A DNA stretch of 64,000 bases from Streptomyces sp. SID5910 (GCF_009862125.1 NZ_WWHX01000901.1:1-64000), one strand, 5' to 3'; shown: positions 10,272-18,544, counted from the first letter of the stretch. A program made the numbers and translations. The notes: generated from the letters alone by a model not told the origin.

Positions 10272-11317
10272 CGACGCACGCTCCCGTGCGGCAGGACGTC
10301 CTCCAGGAACGCCATCTGGTGGTGCATGGTGGCGCGGAAGTACCGCGTGTAGCGGTCGGCGTGCTCCGCGGTCATGGTCGACAGCGGCACGCACAGCGAG
10401 ACGTACGTGTCGCGTGCGACGAGGGCGAGCCCCTTCCACACCGTGCCGTTCTCGCTGATCTGTGACTCCACCGCGGCTTCGAGCGCCTTCGTACCGCCCC
10501 GCCAGCCACGCGGGAACACCAGCTCGCCGCTCTCGGCCAGGGCGCCGTACCAGTCCAGCAAGTCCCTGCGGACGGCCTGGAGTTCCCGCTCCTGGTTGCG
10601 GGTGTCGGCCAGCGCGCGGTAGGCGGCACGGGCGGACAGGGCGTCGTCGAAGCGGGCGATCTCGTGGGTGAACCGCCGCTCCAGGCTGTGGGTCCGGGTG
10701 CCCGGGTCGTCCAGCAGGGTGACCGTGCGGTCCAGGAGGGTGGTGCAGCGCTCTCCGGCGTCGGCGAAACGCAGCCACAGGTCCCAGTCCTCCAGGCCGA
10801 CCGGGGACTCGCGCCAGCCGCCCACCTGTTCGGCGAGGCCGGCGACGTGTCCGGCGCAGGAGTTCTCGAACAGCGGACTCATCAGCTGGATGTCCGGGTG
10901 CCAGCACAGGGACAGGGGGTGCGCCGTGCCGGTCACCGCTCCGGCCGCGGTCGTCTTGCGGGCACGGGTGGCCACGAACCGGGCCCCGTCGTCGTAGGCC
11001 TGCCACAGCCGGAGCAGGTGGTCCGGTTCCCAGTGGTCGTCGTGGTCGAGGTAGGCGACGAATTCGCCCGCGGCCTCGCCCAGGGCGATGTTCGTGGGTC
11101 CGGACTGGGAGCCGAACCGCCTGGTCCGCAGCAGCCGTATCCGTCGGTCGCGCGCCGCCAGTGACGCGACCACCGCGTCCGTGCCGTCGTCGCTCGCGTC
11201 GGACACCACCAGCATTTCCCAGTCGCGCATCGTCTGTGCCCGCACGGATTCCAACGTGGACAGAATCGCTTCACCGCGGTTGTACGTAGGGCATATGACG
11301 CTGATGCGTGGCGGCAT
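10268..11317 (-). CDS. Family 2 glycosyltransferase, copy 1
   Basis: A 349-residue GT-A fold glycosyltransferase. The N-terminus RISVICPTYNRGEAIL is the nucleotide-sugar binding start of the GT2 family, followed by VVSDASDDGTD and the acidic metal site AYLDHDD, then GLEDWDLWLR. The C-terminal third is helical and not recognisable. It starts at ATG 11317 with AAAGG upstream and leads the five sugar-enzyme genes. It is paralogous to the glycosyltransferase at 26774-27841, with almost the same motifs. Most antibiotic deoxysugars are attached by GT1 enzymes, so a GT2 here is unusual. The presumed acceptor is the RiPP made by the divergent genes (inference). Confidence 0.88.
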   Translation of the reverse strand: MPPRISVICPTYNRGEAILSTLESVRAQTMRDWEMLVVSDASDDGTDAVVASLAARDRRIRLLRTRRFGSQSGPTNIALGEAAGEFVAYLDHDDHWEPDHLLRLWQAYDDGARFVATRARKTTAAGAVTGTAHPLSLCWHPDIQLMSPLFENSCAGHVAGLAEQVGGWRESPVGLEDWDLWLRFADAGERCTTLLDRTVTLLDDPGTRTHSLERRFTHEIARFDDALSARAAYRALADTRNQERELQAVRRDLLDWYGALAESGELVFPRGWRGGTKALEAAVESQISENGTVWKGLALVARDTYVSLCVPLSTMTAEHADRYTRYFRATMHHQMAFLEDVLPHGSVRR

Positions 11318-11618
11318 GGGATATGGCCTTTCCAAGGTCCGGTGCGTCGGAGTATGGGCGAACAGCGCCCTCCTGTTCAAGGCGAATGGGGGCCCGTGGC
11401 CCGCCGGTGCGGGACCGCGTCGATTTCCCCGTCCCGGGACGGGGAAGAGACTGTCCTCCTGGCGGGGGCGCGGAGGCCGCCGGACCCATACCTTTGTGTT
11501 GTCAGGCCGGGCCGACGGGCACCGCACGAAAAGGATTCCCGGCCGGCTCACCGCCGTGACATTGTCGGGGAAGCAACGCGCCGCTGTTCATGGGCGTGTT
11601 TCGATGTCGGAGTGACAC
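11318..11618. promoter_or_regulatory. Divergent promoter region between sugar operon and RiPP operon
   Basis: The 301-bp region separates the leftward glycosyltransferase/sugar operon from the rightward oxidoreductase gene, so both promoters should lie here. It contains a perfect 22-base palindrome at 11425-11446. I see no convincing -35/-10 pair and no further gene. Confidence 0.55.
11425..11446. promoter_or_regulatory. 22-base perfect palindrome, possible operator
   Basis: The site reads TTCCCCGTCCC-GGGACGGGGAA, fully self-complementary, 108 bases upstream of glycosyltransferase 1 and 173 upstream of the oxidoreductase. A closely similar palindrome lies upstream of glycosyltransferase 2 (26569-26590). 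A shared regulator is one reading. A simple hairpin is the other. Confidence 0.4.
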
Positions 11619-12584
11619 ATGACCGCGTATTCGGTATTGATGCCGTTCCTGCCGCGCAGGCCGGAACAGCTGCTGCCGTACGCCGCACTGGTCGAATGGA
11701 CCGGCGCTCACCGGTTGTGGCAGGGGCAGGCGATGCTGGTCGAACCCTTCCAGGGGTTCGCCGCCGCGGCCGGTGCCGGCTTCCGGGTGCCGACCGGCAC
11801 CGGTGTCACCCTGATGCCGCTGCGGCATCCGTACGAGGCGGCCCACCAGGTCAGGTCACTGGCCATGACCACGGGCGAGTCCGTGGTCGCGGGGTTCGGC
11901 CCCGGCGGCAGGGAGTTCCAGCGGAGCCTGCTCGGCACTCCGTACGCCAGCCCGCTGACGGCGGCGCGCGAGTACCTCACGATCGTCCGGGGCCTGCTCG
12001 CCGGCGAGACCGTGGACGTGGACGGGGAGTACTTCTCCTGCCACGCCGCCATGGTCCCCGCGGTGGCCCCGCGCGTCGACCTCGGCCTGGGCGTGCTGCG
12101 GCCGGGAATGGCGAGACTGGCCGGTGCCGCCGCCGACGTCGCCGTCACCTGGCTGACACCTCCCGCCTATCTCCGGGACACCGTGCGGCCGGCCATGACG
12201 GAAGGCGCCGAAAAGGCGGGGCGCGCCACACCCCGGCTGTCGGCCATCGTCCCGGTGGCGCTGGAAAGGCCGGACCGTGATCCGGCGGAACTGGTGCTGG
12301 CCAGCAATTCCCGGCACATGCAGGCTCCGCATTACATCGACATGCTGAAGAAAGCCGGGATCGACATCGCGGGCGAGGAAATGCCGGCGGCGGCGAAACG
12401 CATGCTCGAAGGCGACGCCTTCGTTCACGGCGATATCGACACGGTCGTCGGAAAGCTCGCGGCCTACCGCGAGGCCGGCGTGGACGAGATCGTCCTCAAT
12501 CCGACCGGTGTATTCAACGTGCACGGTGCGAAAGCCGCCATGGAAGACCTGAAGAAGATCCTGACATCGGTCACGGCGCAATGA
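11619..12584 (+). CDS. LLM-class flavin/F420 oxidoreductase (MpaB-like daptide enzyme)
   Basis: A 321-residue TIM-barrel luciferase-like monooxygenase family protein: VPTGTGVTLMPLRHPYEAAHQVRSLAM is the typical barrel segment (quoted in parts: TGTGVTLMPLRHP, then YEAAHQVRSL), and GFGPGGREFQRSLLGTPY the cofactor loop. It starts the rightward operon, with GGAG six bases before ATG. Its stop overlaps the next start (ATGA). In the described daptide pathway an oxidoreductase named MpaB takes part in processing the C-terminal Thr. Position and neighbours make this its likely counterpart, but that assignment is by context. Cofactor (FMN or F420) cannot be read from sequence. Confidence 0.72.
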   Translation: MTAYSVLMPFLPRRPEQLLPYAALVEWTGAHRLWQGQAMLVEPFQGFAAAAGAGFRVPTGTGVTLMPLRHPYEAAHQVRSLAMTTGESVVAGFGPGGREFQRSLLGTPYASPLTAAREYLTIVRGLLAGETVDVDGEYFSCHAAMVPAVAPRVDLGLGVLRPGMARLAGAAADVAVTWLTPPAYLRDTVRPAMTEGAEKAGRATPRLSAIVPVALERPDRDPAELVLASNSRHMQAPHYIDMLKKAGIDIAGEEMPAAAKRMLEGDAFVHGDIDTVVGKLAAYREAGVDEIVLNPTGVFNVHGAKAAMEDLKKILTSVTAQ

Positions 12585-13759
12585 AGACCGAGGCGGCGAA
12601 GGCCGAAGCGGCGAAGGCCGATGTGGTGAAGACGGACACGACGAAGAAGTCGAACGCGAAAAGGGGGGTGGAAGACGTGGACGGGAACCGTATGTCCGCG
12701 GCCCGACGGCACCTGATGTCCTGGGGGACGGGCCGCGCGCTGCCCGGCCGCCCCGAGGGACGGCACGCCGGTGCCGCGACGGTGGTCCTGGAGAACCCGC
12801 GGCACCTGGCCGAGGTGCTCGGGTCGGATCTGGTCGGGCCGCACACGGTGGTCCTCGCTCCGGGCCGGGTCCCGGAGACCTCGGACGTCCCCGGCCCCCT
12901 CGTCGTGGGCTACCAGGGTTCGCTGAGCGAACCCGGGGGCGATCTGTCCATCGACGACTCCTTCTTCCTCCAGACCCAGGACTACGCGACGTCCGCCTAC
13001 ATGTCGGTGATCGGCGCGACCCTGATCCGCGTCACCGAGGAGGCGGACTTCGAGACCTTCCTCGCCGACGCCGACCGGGCCCGCGCCGAGGGCGACTTCG
13101 CCGCCTTCGTGACCGACCCCGCCGTCCAGCTCGCGGACGTCTCCGCACTGGGCGCCGGACCGGACGGAGACGGTCCCTCGACCCGGCTGTACGTCGGGCA
13201 GGAAGGCGAACTGTCCACTTCCCCCGGCGGCAGCCGGCTGGGTCGGCTGGGCTCCTCCTTCGCCTCCGTGGTCGCCGCCTGGGACCGCGCCAACACCGCT
13301 AGCGCGCACCCCTGCGCGGTCGCCCTCGGCGACACCGTGCCCGAGGACGTCCGTGTGGCCGCGCTCACCGAACGGCCCTGGCTGGGACGGTACCTGGCCG
13401 CGCTGGCCGCGGTACGAGAGCTGCGGGCCAGGGGCCTGGACGGCGTACGGGTCTCCGGCTTCGGGGGCCGGCTCGCCTCCACCCCGGCAGCCCCGGCCGG
13501 TGCCGCGGACACCGACGACAGCGCGCTGCCGCTGCTGCTGTGGACGGACGAGGCCGCCTACGTGCACGCCCCCGCGGTGGGGCGGACCTTCCGGGTCGGC
13601 CGGGAGGCGGGCGCGCTCGTGGAGACGCTGCTGGTGTGCGGCTCCCTCGAAGCCGCGGCCGGACACGCCGACCGGGACCGCCTGTGCGAGGTGGAGGCCT
13701 TCTTCGCCGACGCCGGTGTGCCGCTGCGCTCCACCGGGCTCCTCGGCGCGGGGGCGTGA
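12581..13759 (+). CDS. Probable daptide leader-recognition (RRE-type) protein
   Basis: A protein of up to 392 residues with no catalytic motif I can recognise. It is rich in acidic, beta-type segments such as GPLVVGYQG and LPLLLWTDEAAYVHAP. Daptide loci regularly encode a non-enzymatic leader-binding protein next to the methyltransferase, and this is the only candidate here. The first 30 residues are Lys/Ala repeats. A later start at GTG 12677 or ATG 12692 (MSAARRHLMSWG) has a better ribosome site (AAGGGGGG) and may be correct. The ATG at 12581 overlaps the upstream stop by four bases. Function is therefore inferred mainly from position. Confidence 0.55.
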   Translation: MKTEAAKAEAAKADVVKTDTTKKSNAKRGVEDVDGNRMSAARRHLMSWGTGRALPGRPEGRHAGAATVVLENPRHLAEVLGSDLVGPHTVVLAPGRVPETSDVPGPLVVGYQGSLSEPGGDLSIDDSFFLQTQDYATSAYMSVIGATLIRVTEEADFETFLADADRARAEGDFAAFVTDPAVQLADVSALGAGPDGDGPSTRLYVGQEGELSTSPGGSRLGRLGSSFASVVAAWDRANTASAHPCAVALGDTVPEDVRVAALTERPWLGRYLAALAAVRELRARGLDGVRVSGFGGRLASTPAAPAGAADTDDSALPLLLWTDEAAYVHAPAVGRTFRVGREAGALVETLLVCGSLEAAAGHADRDRLCEVEAFFADAGVPLRSTGLLGAGA

Positions 13760-13763
13760 GACC

Positions 13764-14603
13764 GTGGCCGTCGCGCTGACACCCCCGAAGGTCCCGGGCC
13801 GGGCCGGTGAACTGCTGGCCGAGCTGGGGGACCGGGCCGAGCTGCACGATGTGTACGACGAGACCGGCTCGCCGATCTACCACGACTTCTCCCTGAAGGA
13901 CACGCACGAGGTCCGCGAACTGGTCGGCCTGGTCAGGCGGACGCCGGGCGCCGTCCTCGAACTGGCCGCCGGTTCCGGCCGGCTGACTCTGCCGCTGCTC
14001 GCGCTCGGCAGGGAGGTGACCGCCCTGGAACTCTCGGGCGGCATGCTGCGACTGCTCGACGAGCGGCTGGCGCAGGCACCGGGCCGGCTGCGGGAGCGCT
14101 GCGTCACGGTGCGGGCCGACATGAGCTCCTTCGCGCTGGGCCGCCGCTTCGAGGTGATCGTGCTGGGCACGACCTCGGTCTCCCTGCTCGACGAGGAGGG
14201 CCGGGCCGGTCTGTACGCGGCGGTGCGGGAGCACCTCGCCCCCGGCGGCCGGTTCCTGCTCTCCACGGCCGACATCGTGGCGTCCGGGGCCCCGGGCTCC
14301 GACGCCACGGGTGCCGCGGCCGAGGTGGAGGCGGTGATCGAGGCGGTCGGTGCCAGCGGACGCGTCTACCGGATGCACGACCACTGGCCGGCGGGATCCG
14401 CCACCCGCACCGTCACCATCTTCCCCGCGACGGTCGGCGACGACGGGCCCGTCACGGTGTGCACCACCACCGTCGGCGTGCTGCCCGCCGACCGCCTGGA
14501 GAGCGAACTCGCGGGCGCGGGCCTGACGGTGCTGTCCAGGCACCCGCTGCCCGGCACCGGGCGCTACCGCGACGTACTGCTGGAAGTGGGAGTGACGGCA
14601 TGA
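13764..14603 (+). CDS. mpaM: SAM-dependent methyltransferase (MpaM-like, N,N-dimethylation)
   Basis: A 279-residue class I methyltransferase. The SAM-binding motif VLELAAGSGRLTLPLL is near residues 60-75, VTALELSGGML follows as motif II, and VIVLGTTSVSLLDEEGR as motif IV region. In daptides the MpaM enzyme dimethylates the new C-terminal amine. It starts at GTG 13764, four bases after the upstream stop, and its own stop overlaps the aminotransferase ATG. Gene order methyltransferase-aminotransferase-dehydrogenase-precursors supports the assignment. Confidence 0.8.
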   Translation: MAVALTPPKVPGRAGELLAELGDRAELHDVYDETGSPIYHDFSLKDTHEVRELVGLVRRTPGAVLELAAGSGRLTLPLLALGREVTALELSGGMLRLLDERLAQAPGRLRERCVTVRADMSSFALGRRFEVIVLGTTSVSLLDEEGRAGLYAAVREHLAPGGRFLLSTADIVASGAPGSDATGAAAEVEAVIEAVGASGRVYRMHDHWPAGSATRTVTIFPATVGDDGPVTVCTTTVGVLPADRLESELAGAGLTVLSRHPLPGTGRYRDVLLEVGVTA

Positions 14604-15892
14604 CGGACAACGGCACGGGAACGGCTCCCGCCCCGGCCCTGTGGCCCTCGATGCTCGCTCCGGAACACCATGGCGACGACGCCCTGTGCGCCGTGTCGGC
14701 CGAGGGCGTCCGGATCCGCTTCGCCGACGGCCGCGAGCTGTTGTGCGGCTCCAGCGGACTGTGGAACACCAACCTCGGCTACGGCAACCGGGCCATCGCC
14801 GAGGCGGCGGCCGAGGCCCTGCGCGAGGCCTCCTACCTCAGCGTCTTCCGGTACGAGAACGTCTACGCCCGCAAGGCGGCGGCAGCCCTGATCGACGTCT
14901 GCGGGGCGGACCACTACCAGCGGGTGCTGTTCTCCACCTCCGGAGGCGCGGCCAACGACCTGGTGATGAAGGTGGCCCGGCACTACCACGCGCTGCGCGG
15001 TCAGGACCGGCGCAAGGCGGTGGTCGGCCTGCGCGGCAGCTATCACGGACTGACCTTCGGCGGCTTCGCGCTGACCGGGGACAACCTGGGGCAGCAGCTC
15101 TACGGTGTCGACCAGCGCCACGTGCGGCACGTGGCACCCAACGACCCGGACGAGATCCGCGCCCTGCTGGAGCGCCAGGGCGCGCACGTCGCCGCCGTCG
15201 TCGTCGAGCCGGTCCTCGGCTCCGGCGCGGTCCCGCTCACCGAGGAGTACGTCGCCGAGCTTCTGCGCCTGCGCTCGGAACACGGATTCCTGCTCGTCGC
15301 CGACGAGGTGGCCACCGGCTTCGGCCGGACCGGCAGCTTCTTCGCATCCCACCGCTGGCCCGAACAGCCGGACCTGCTGATCGCCTCGAAGGGGCTCACC
15401 AACGGGACCAGCGCGGCGGCGGCCGTCGTCGCCTCGCACCGGGTGGCGGACGCCTTCACGGAGGCCGGTTCGCTGCTCACCCACGGTGAGACCCAGGCGG
15501 GCACCCCCGTCACCTGCGCCACGATCCTCGCCACCGTCGAGGAGATGCGGCGGCTGGACGCGGTGGCCCTGGGACAGCGGCTGTCGGCCCGGCTCGACAC
15601 CGAACTGGAGCGCCTGACCGCCGAGCACCCCAGGGTGTCCGGAACCACCGGCACGGGCTGCTTCCGCTCGGTCCGCGTGAGCGCGGCGGACGGCCTGCCG
15701 CTGCCGCAGACCGAGGTCCCCGCCCTGGTGGCCGCGGTCCGCGAGGCCGGCGCCGTCGTCCACCCCGGAGTGAACGGCATCCAGCTCCTCCCCGCGCTGA
15801 CCTACACCGAGGCGGAGCTGACCGAGCTGCTGGACTGCGTGCGCACCGGCATCACGGCGTACACGGCGGACCTGGCGGGGGCGGCGAGATGA
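14600..15892 (+). CDS. mpaD: Class III aminotransferase (MpaD-like daptide enzyme)
   Basis: A 430-residue PLP-dependent aminotransferase of the class III (omega) fold. The PLP lysine is K264 in LLIASKGLTNGT. D235 in LLVADEVATGFGRTG contacts the pyridine, and GSYHGLTFGG (about 146-155) and STSGGAAND (112-120) bind phosphate. In daptide biosynthesis this enzyme converts the ketone formed at the C-terminal residue into an amine. It overlaps neighbours on both sides by ATGA. A housekeeping omega-aminotransferase is unlikely given the operon. Confidence 0.87.
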   Translation: MTDNGTGTAPAPALWPSMLAPEHHGDDALCAVSAEGVRIRFADGRELLCGSSGLWNTNLGYGNRAIAEAAAEALREASYLSVFRYENVYARKAAAALIDVCGADHYQRVLFSTSGGAANDLVMKVARHYHALRGQDRRKAVVGLRGSYHGLTFGGFALTGDNLGQQLYGVDQRHVRHVAPNDPDEIRALLERQGAHVAAVVVEPVLGSGAVPLTEEYVAELLRLRSEHGFLLVADEVATGFGRTGSFFASHRWPEQPDLLIASKGLTNGTSAAAAVVASHRVADAFTEAGSLLTHGETQAGTPVTCATILATVEEMRRLDAVALGQRLSARLDTELERLTAEHPRVSGTTGTGCFRSVRVSAADGLPLPQTEVPALVAAVREAGAVVHPGVNGIQLLPALTYTEAELTELLDCVRTGITAYTADLAGAAR

Positions 15893-17115
15893 CCCTCGGC
15901 TGGCACTGCCCGACCGTGATGGCGTACGGCGGTGACGGGCTCGCCCGATGGCTCGGCACCCGGCCGGAACGCTCCGTCGCCCTGCTGCTGGACAGCGGCG
16001 TCGCCGAAGCCGGCATCGCGGGGACGGTCCGGGAACGGATCGAACGCGGCGGCCGGACCGCGCACACAGTCGTGATCACCGGCCCCGGTTCGCCACGCGA
16101 CGTCGCCGACCTCGCCCGGCGGATCCAGGACGCGCAGCTGGTGGTCGCGGTCGGCGGCGGTTCGCTGCTCGACCAGGCCAAGCTGGCGGTCCTGCTGCTC
16201 GCGGATCCCGACGCCCTCACCCGGCTCACGGTTCCGCAGCGCAGTGGACTGGTCCTGCTGCCGTCCGAGCGGTCCCGCGGGCCCCGCCTGGCCGCGGTGC
16301 CCACGACGCTGGGCACCGGGTCGGAGCTGAGCGCCGTCGCCTGCCTGGCCCACGACGGGGGCAAGCGGCTCGTCATGGGCGGGGCCCTCCGCCCCGACGC
16401 GGCGGTGATCGACCCGGAGGCCACCGCGACGCTGCCCGCCGAACTGGTCGCGGAAGGCGTCCTGGAGGTGCTGTCCCGGATCTGCGGCAGTTACGCCGGC
16501 GACCACCGGGACCGGCCGACCGAGGACGCCCTGGCCGAGTCACTGGCCGAACGGACGGTGCGGCTCGGCAACGAGGTGCGGGCCCGCCGGGCCCGGGGCC
16601 TGGCGGCCGACGAGCGGCTGCGGACGGAGATCGCCAAGATCAGCGGCCTCAGCCACGCCGGCTGGGTGGTCCTCGACCGGCCTCCCTACGCGGGCAAGGG
16701 CTGGTACCTCGCCAACGAGCTGTCGACCGAGCTGGGTCTGCGCAAGATGACAGCGGTCGCCGCGCTGCTGCCGCCCCTGTGGGGGGCGATCGCCGCGGGT
16801 GACACGCGGCTCGGCTCGGCGCGCAGGCTCGACGCGCTGTGGCAGCGCCTGCGGGCGGCCGCCCTCGACCCGACGGGGGAGGGACCACCGGCCACGCCGC
16901 TGCCCGAGGACCCGGGCGCGGGGATCGCGGCGCTGATCGACTCCTGGGGGGTCGGACGGCGGATCACCGCGGAACCCGGCCGGCTCGCCGTCGTCGCCCG
17001 GCGCAGCGTTCGGGCGTGGGGCGCGGGGCTGCCGATGCTCGACGGACTGAACGCCGCCGACATCGAGGGCCTTCTGGAACCAGCCGTGTCCGATTCGACG
17101 CCGGTCAGCCGCTGA
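15889..17115 (+). CDS. mpaC: Iron-containing-type alcohol dehydrogenase (MpaC-like)
   Basis: A 408-residue protein of the group III (iron-type) alcohol dehydrogenase/dehydroquinate synthase fold. The dinucleotide motif VVAVGGGSLLDQAK is near 85-98, and PTTLGTGSELSAVA near 140-153. The presumed role is oxidation of the side-chain hydroxyl of the precursor's C-terminal Thr, which then loses CO2 to give a ketone for the aminotransferase (known daptide chemistry). It is coupled by ATGA to the upstream gene and is followed after 91 bases by the first precursor. Confidence 0.83.
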   Translation: MTLGWHCPTVMAYGGDGLARWLGTRPERSVALLLDSGVAEAGIAGTVRERIERGGRTAHTVVITGPGSPRDVADLARRIQDAQLVVAVGGGSLLDQAKLAVLLLADPDALTRLTVPQRSGLVLLPSERSRGPRLAAVPTTLGTGSELSAVACLAHDGGKRLVMGGALRPDAAVIDPEATATLPAELVAEGVLEVLSRICGSYAGDHRDRPTEDALAESLAERTVRLGNEVRARRARGLAADERLRTEIAKISGLSHAGWVVLDRPPYAGKGWYLANELSTELGLRKMTAVAALLPPLWGAIAAGDTRLGSARRLDALWQRLRAAALDPTGEGPPATPLPEDPGAGIAALIDSWGVGRRITAEPGRLAVVARRSVRAWGAGLPMLDGLNAADIEGLLEPAVSDSTPVSR

Positions 17116-17206
17116 CCGCCGAATCGACCGAGACTTCCGCAGGTGACGGGCCGTCGCCCAGCGCCCGCGGATGAACAGCACATAGGTGGAAGGGGGGTAA
17201 AGAAAA

Positions 17207-17377
17207 ATGCAGAACTCTGCCGAGCTGGACAACAATCCGGCGCTCGAGCTGGGCATGCAGGAGCTGGAGGCCATGGAGGCCCCGGGCTTCTGGTCCGTGA
17301 CCGGTTACATCAGCGGCGCGGGTGTCGGCGGTGCCGTCACCTACAGCATCGTCGCTTCCGTCATCGCGACGACCTGA
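17207..17377 (+). CDS. mpaA1: Daptide-type precursor peptide 1 (56 aa)
   Basis: A 56-residue precursor too short for usual gene finding, with AAGGGGGG ten bases before ATG. The leader half contains LELGMQELEAMEAPGFW (residues 13-29), shared with precursor 2. The core is hydrophobic, Gly- and Ser/Thr-containing and lacks Cys, ending SVIATT. A C-terminal Thr is the substrate of daptide enzymes, which turn it into a (dimethyl)propanediamine. Where the leader is cut is not visible; after the Gly of EAPG is my guess. Core Ser/Thr residues (S30, T32, S36, T45, S47, S51, T55) are possible dehydration sites for the nearby LanKC. Confidence 0.9.
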   Translation: MQNSAELDNNPALELGMQELEAMEAPGFWSVTGYISGAGVGGAVTYSIVASVIATT

Positions 17378-17530
17378 TATCCGCACTCCGGATATCCGTC
17401 CCGGAATGAGAACGAGCTGACGCGAAGGAGGTGTTGAACAATGCAGGACATCTTCGAGAAGGACGCCACCGAGGCGCTTGAGCTGGGCATGCAGGAGCTG
17501 GAGGCCATGGAGGCCCCGGGCTTCTGGTCC
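17246..17530 (+). repeat. 51-bp identical leader segment in both precursor genes
   Basis: Bases 17246-17296 and 17480-17530 are identical, including all third codon positions, while flanking bases differ at once. It encodes the ELGMQELE leader motif and the EAPGFWS junction. This is a recent duplication or gene conversion limited to the enzyme-recognition part. Confidence 0.9.
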
Positions 17531-17611
17531 AACTTCAAGGACGGTGTGGTCGTCTCGGTCGCCGCCAGCGCCGTCTACGGCGGTGTGGCTTCCGCGGTCG
17601 CCGTCACCTGA
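17441..17611 (+). CDS. mpaA2: Daptide-type precursor peptide 2 (56 aa)
   Basis: A second 56-residue precursor, 63 bases after the first, with a near-perfect ribosome site (GAAGGAGGTG, 7 bases before ATG). Residues 13-30 are identical to precursor 1 (LELGMQELEAMEAPGFWS), while the N-terminus (MQDIFEKDATEA) and core differ. The core, NFKDGVVVSVAASAVYGGV onwards, is an uncharged helix-prone stretch ending AVAVT, again with C-terminal Thr and no Cys. Two distinct products from one set of enzymes are implied, possibly acting as a pair. Confidence 0.9.
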   Translation: MQDIFEKDATEALELGMQELEAMEAPGFWSNFKDGVVVSVAASAVYGGVASAVAVT

Positions 17612-17645
17612 TCCCGCCGACGCGGAGATCGACCGCACAGGTGAA

Positions 17646-17688
17646 CCCCTGCCCCGGAAGGAAGTCTCGTTTCCTTCCGGGGCAGGGG
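17646..17688 (+). terminator. Strong hairpin between precursors and exporter genes
   Basis: A perfect 18-bp stem (17646-17663 with 17671-17688) with a 7-base loop GTCTCGT begins 34 bases after the precursor 2 stop. It may end or attenuate transcription so that precursor mRNA exceeds exporter mRNA, or protect the 3' end of the precursor mRNA. Confidence 0.75.
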
Positions 17689-17738
17689 GCCGGTTCCCGG
17701 CCGTCGGACACCACCGGGACGACTGAGAAGGAATTGCC

Positions 17739-17810
17739 ATGCCAAGAAATCACAGTCCGATCGCCTGTGTGTGCCGCATCGCTGTGAACTCCCGCACGGA
17801 GAACGTATGA
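17739..17810 (+). CDS. 23-residue ORF coupled to the ABC ATPase gene
   Basis: MPRNHSPIACVCRIAVNSRT plus ENV, preceded by GAAGGA at a good distance, ends with TGA overlapping the ATPase ATG (ATGA). It contains a Cys-x-Cys pair. It may be a leader peptide that couples translation of the exporter to an upstream event, or a genuine small product. No family is recognised. Confidence 0.45.
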   Translation: MPRNHSPIACVCRIAVNSRTENV

Positions 17811-18544
17811 GTAGTGCCGTCGTAGCAGATTTCCGGGGACTGACCAAACGCTTCGGTGAGTTCACCGCGGTCGAGGACGTGACCTTCGAGGTGCCCGCCG
17901 GACGCATCGTCGGCCTGCTCGGCCGCAACGGCGCCGGCAAGACCACCTCGCTGCGCATGCTGCTGGGCCTCACCGCGCCGACCACCGGAAGCGCCACCGT
18001 CTTCGGCAAGCCGTACGCCGAACTCCCCCGCGCCGCCCACCGGATCGGCGTGAGCATGGACGGCATCGGCGCCACGCCGGGCGTGACCGGCCGTCGCGAC
18101 CTCAGGATCTGGGCCAGGATGCTCGGGCTGCCGCGCCGGCGGGTGGACGAGGTGCTGGAGCACGTCGGCCTCGACGACCGTGCCGACAAGCAGCTCAAGG
18201 GTTTCTCCACCGGCATGAAACAGCGTCACGCGCTGGCGTCCGCGCTGCTCGCCGACCCCGAGCTGCTCGTCCTGGACGAGCCCGCCAACGGCCTCGACCC
18301 GGACGGGATCCGATGGCTGCGCACCTTCCTGCGGTCCCTCGCCGACGAGGGCCGCACCATTCTGCTGTCCAGCCATCTGCTCGCCGAGGTGGAGCAGACG
18401 GTGGACGACGTGGTGATCCTTCAGAAGTCCCTGCGCTACTGCGGATCCCTCACCGAGCTCACCTCGGGCGGCCGGCACAGCCTCGAGGACCGCTTCTTCG
18501 AGCTCGCCGAGCCGACCGGAACCGGAGAAGCCGCTCATGCGTGA
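17807..18544 (+). CDS. ABC transporter ATP-binding subunit
   Basis: A 245-residue cytoplasmic ATPase. Walker A is GRNGAGKTT (about residues 38-46), the signature region reads FSTGMKQRHALASAL, Walker B is LLVLDEPANGLD, and the switch His is in LLSSHLLAE. This is the bacteriocin/antibiotic export and immunity type (BcrA/CcmA-like). It starts at ATG 17807 with GGAG upstream, overlapping a 23-codon ORF. It presumably exports the peptide product, or removes it from the membrane for self-protection, with the permease that follows. Confidence 0.92.
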   Translation: MSSAVVADFRGLTKRFGEFTAVEDVTFEVPAGRIVGLLGRNGAGKTTSLRMLLGLTAPTTGSATVFGKPYAELPRAAHRIGVSMDGIGATPGVTGRRDLRIWARMLGLPRRRVDEVLEHVGLDDRADKQLKGFSTGMKQRHALASALLADPELLVLDEPANGLDPDGIRWLRTFLRSLADEGRTILLSSHLLAEVEQTVDDVVILQKSLRYCGSLTELTSGGRHSLEDRFFELAEPTGTGEAAHA

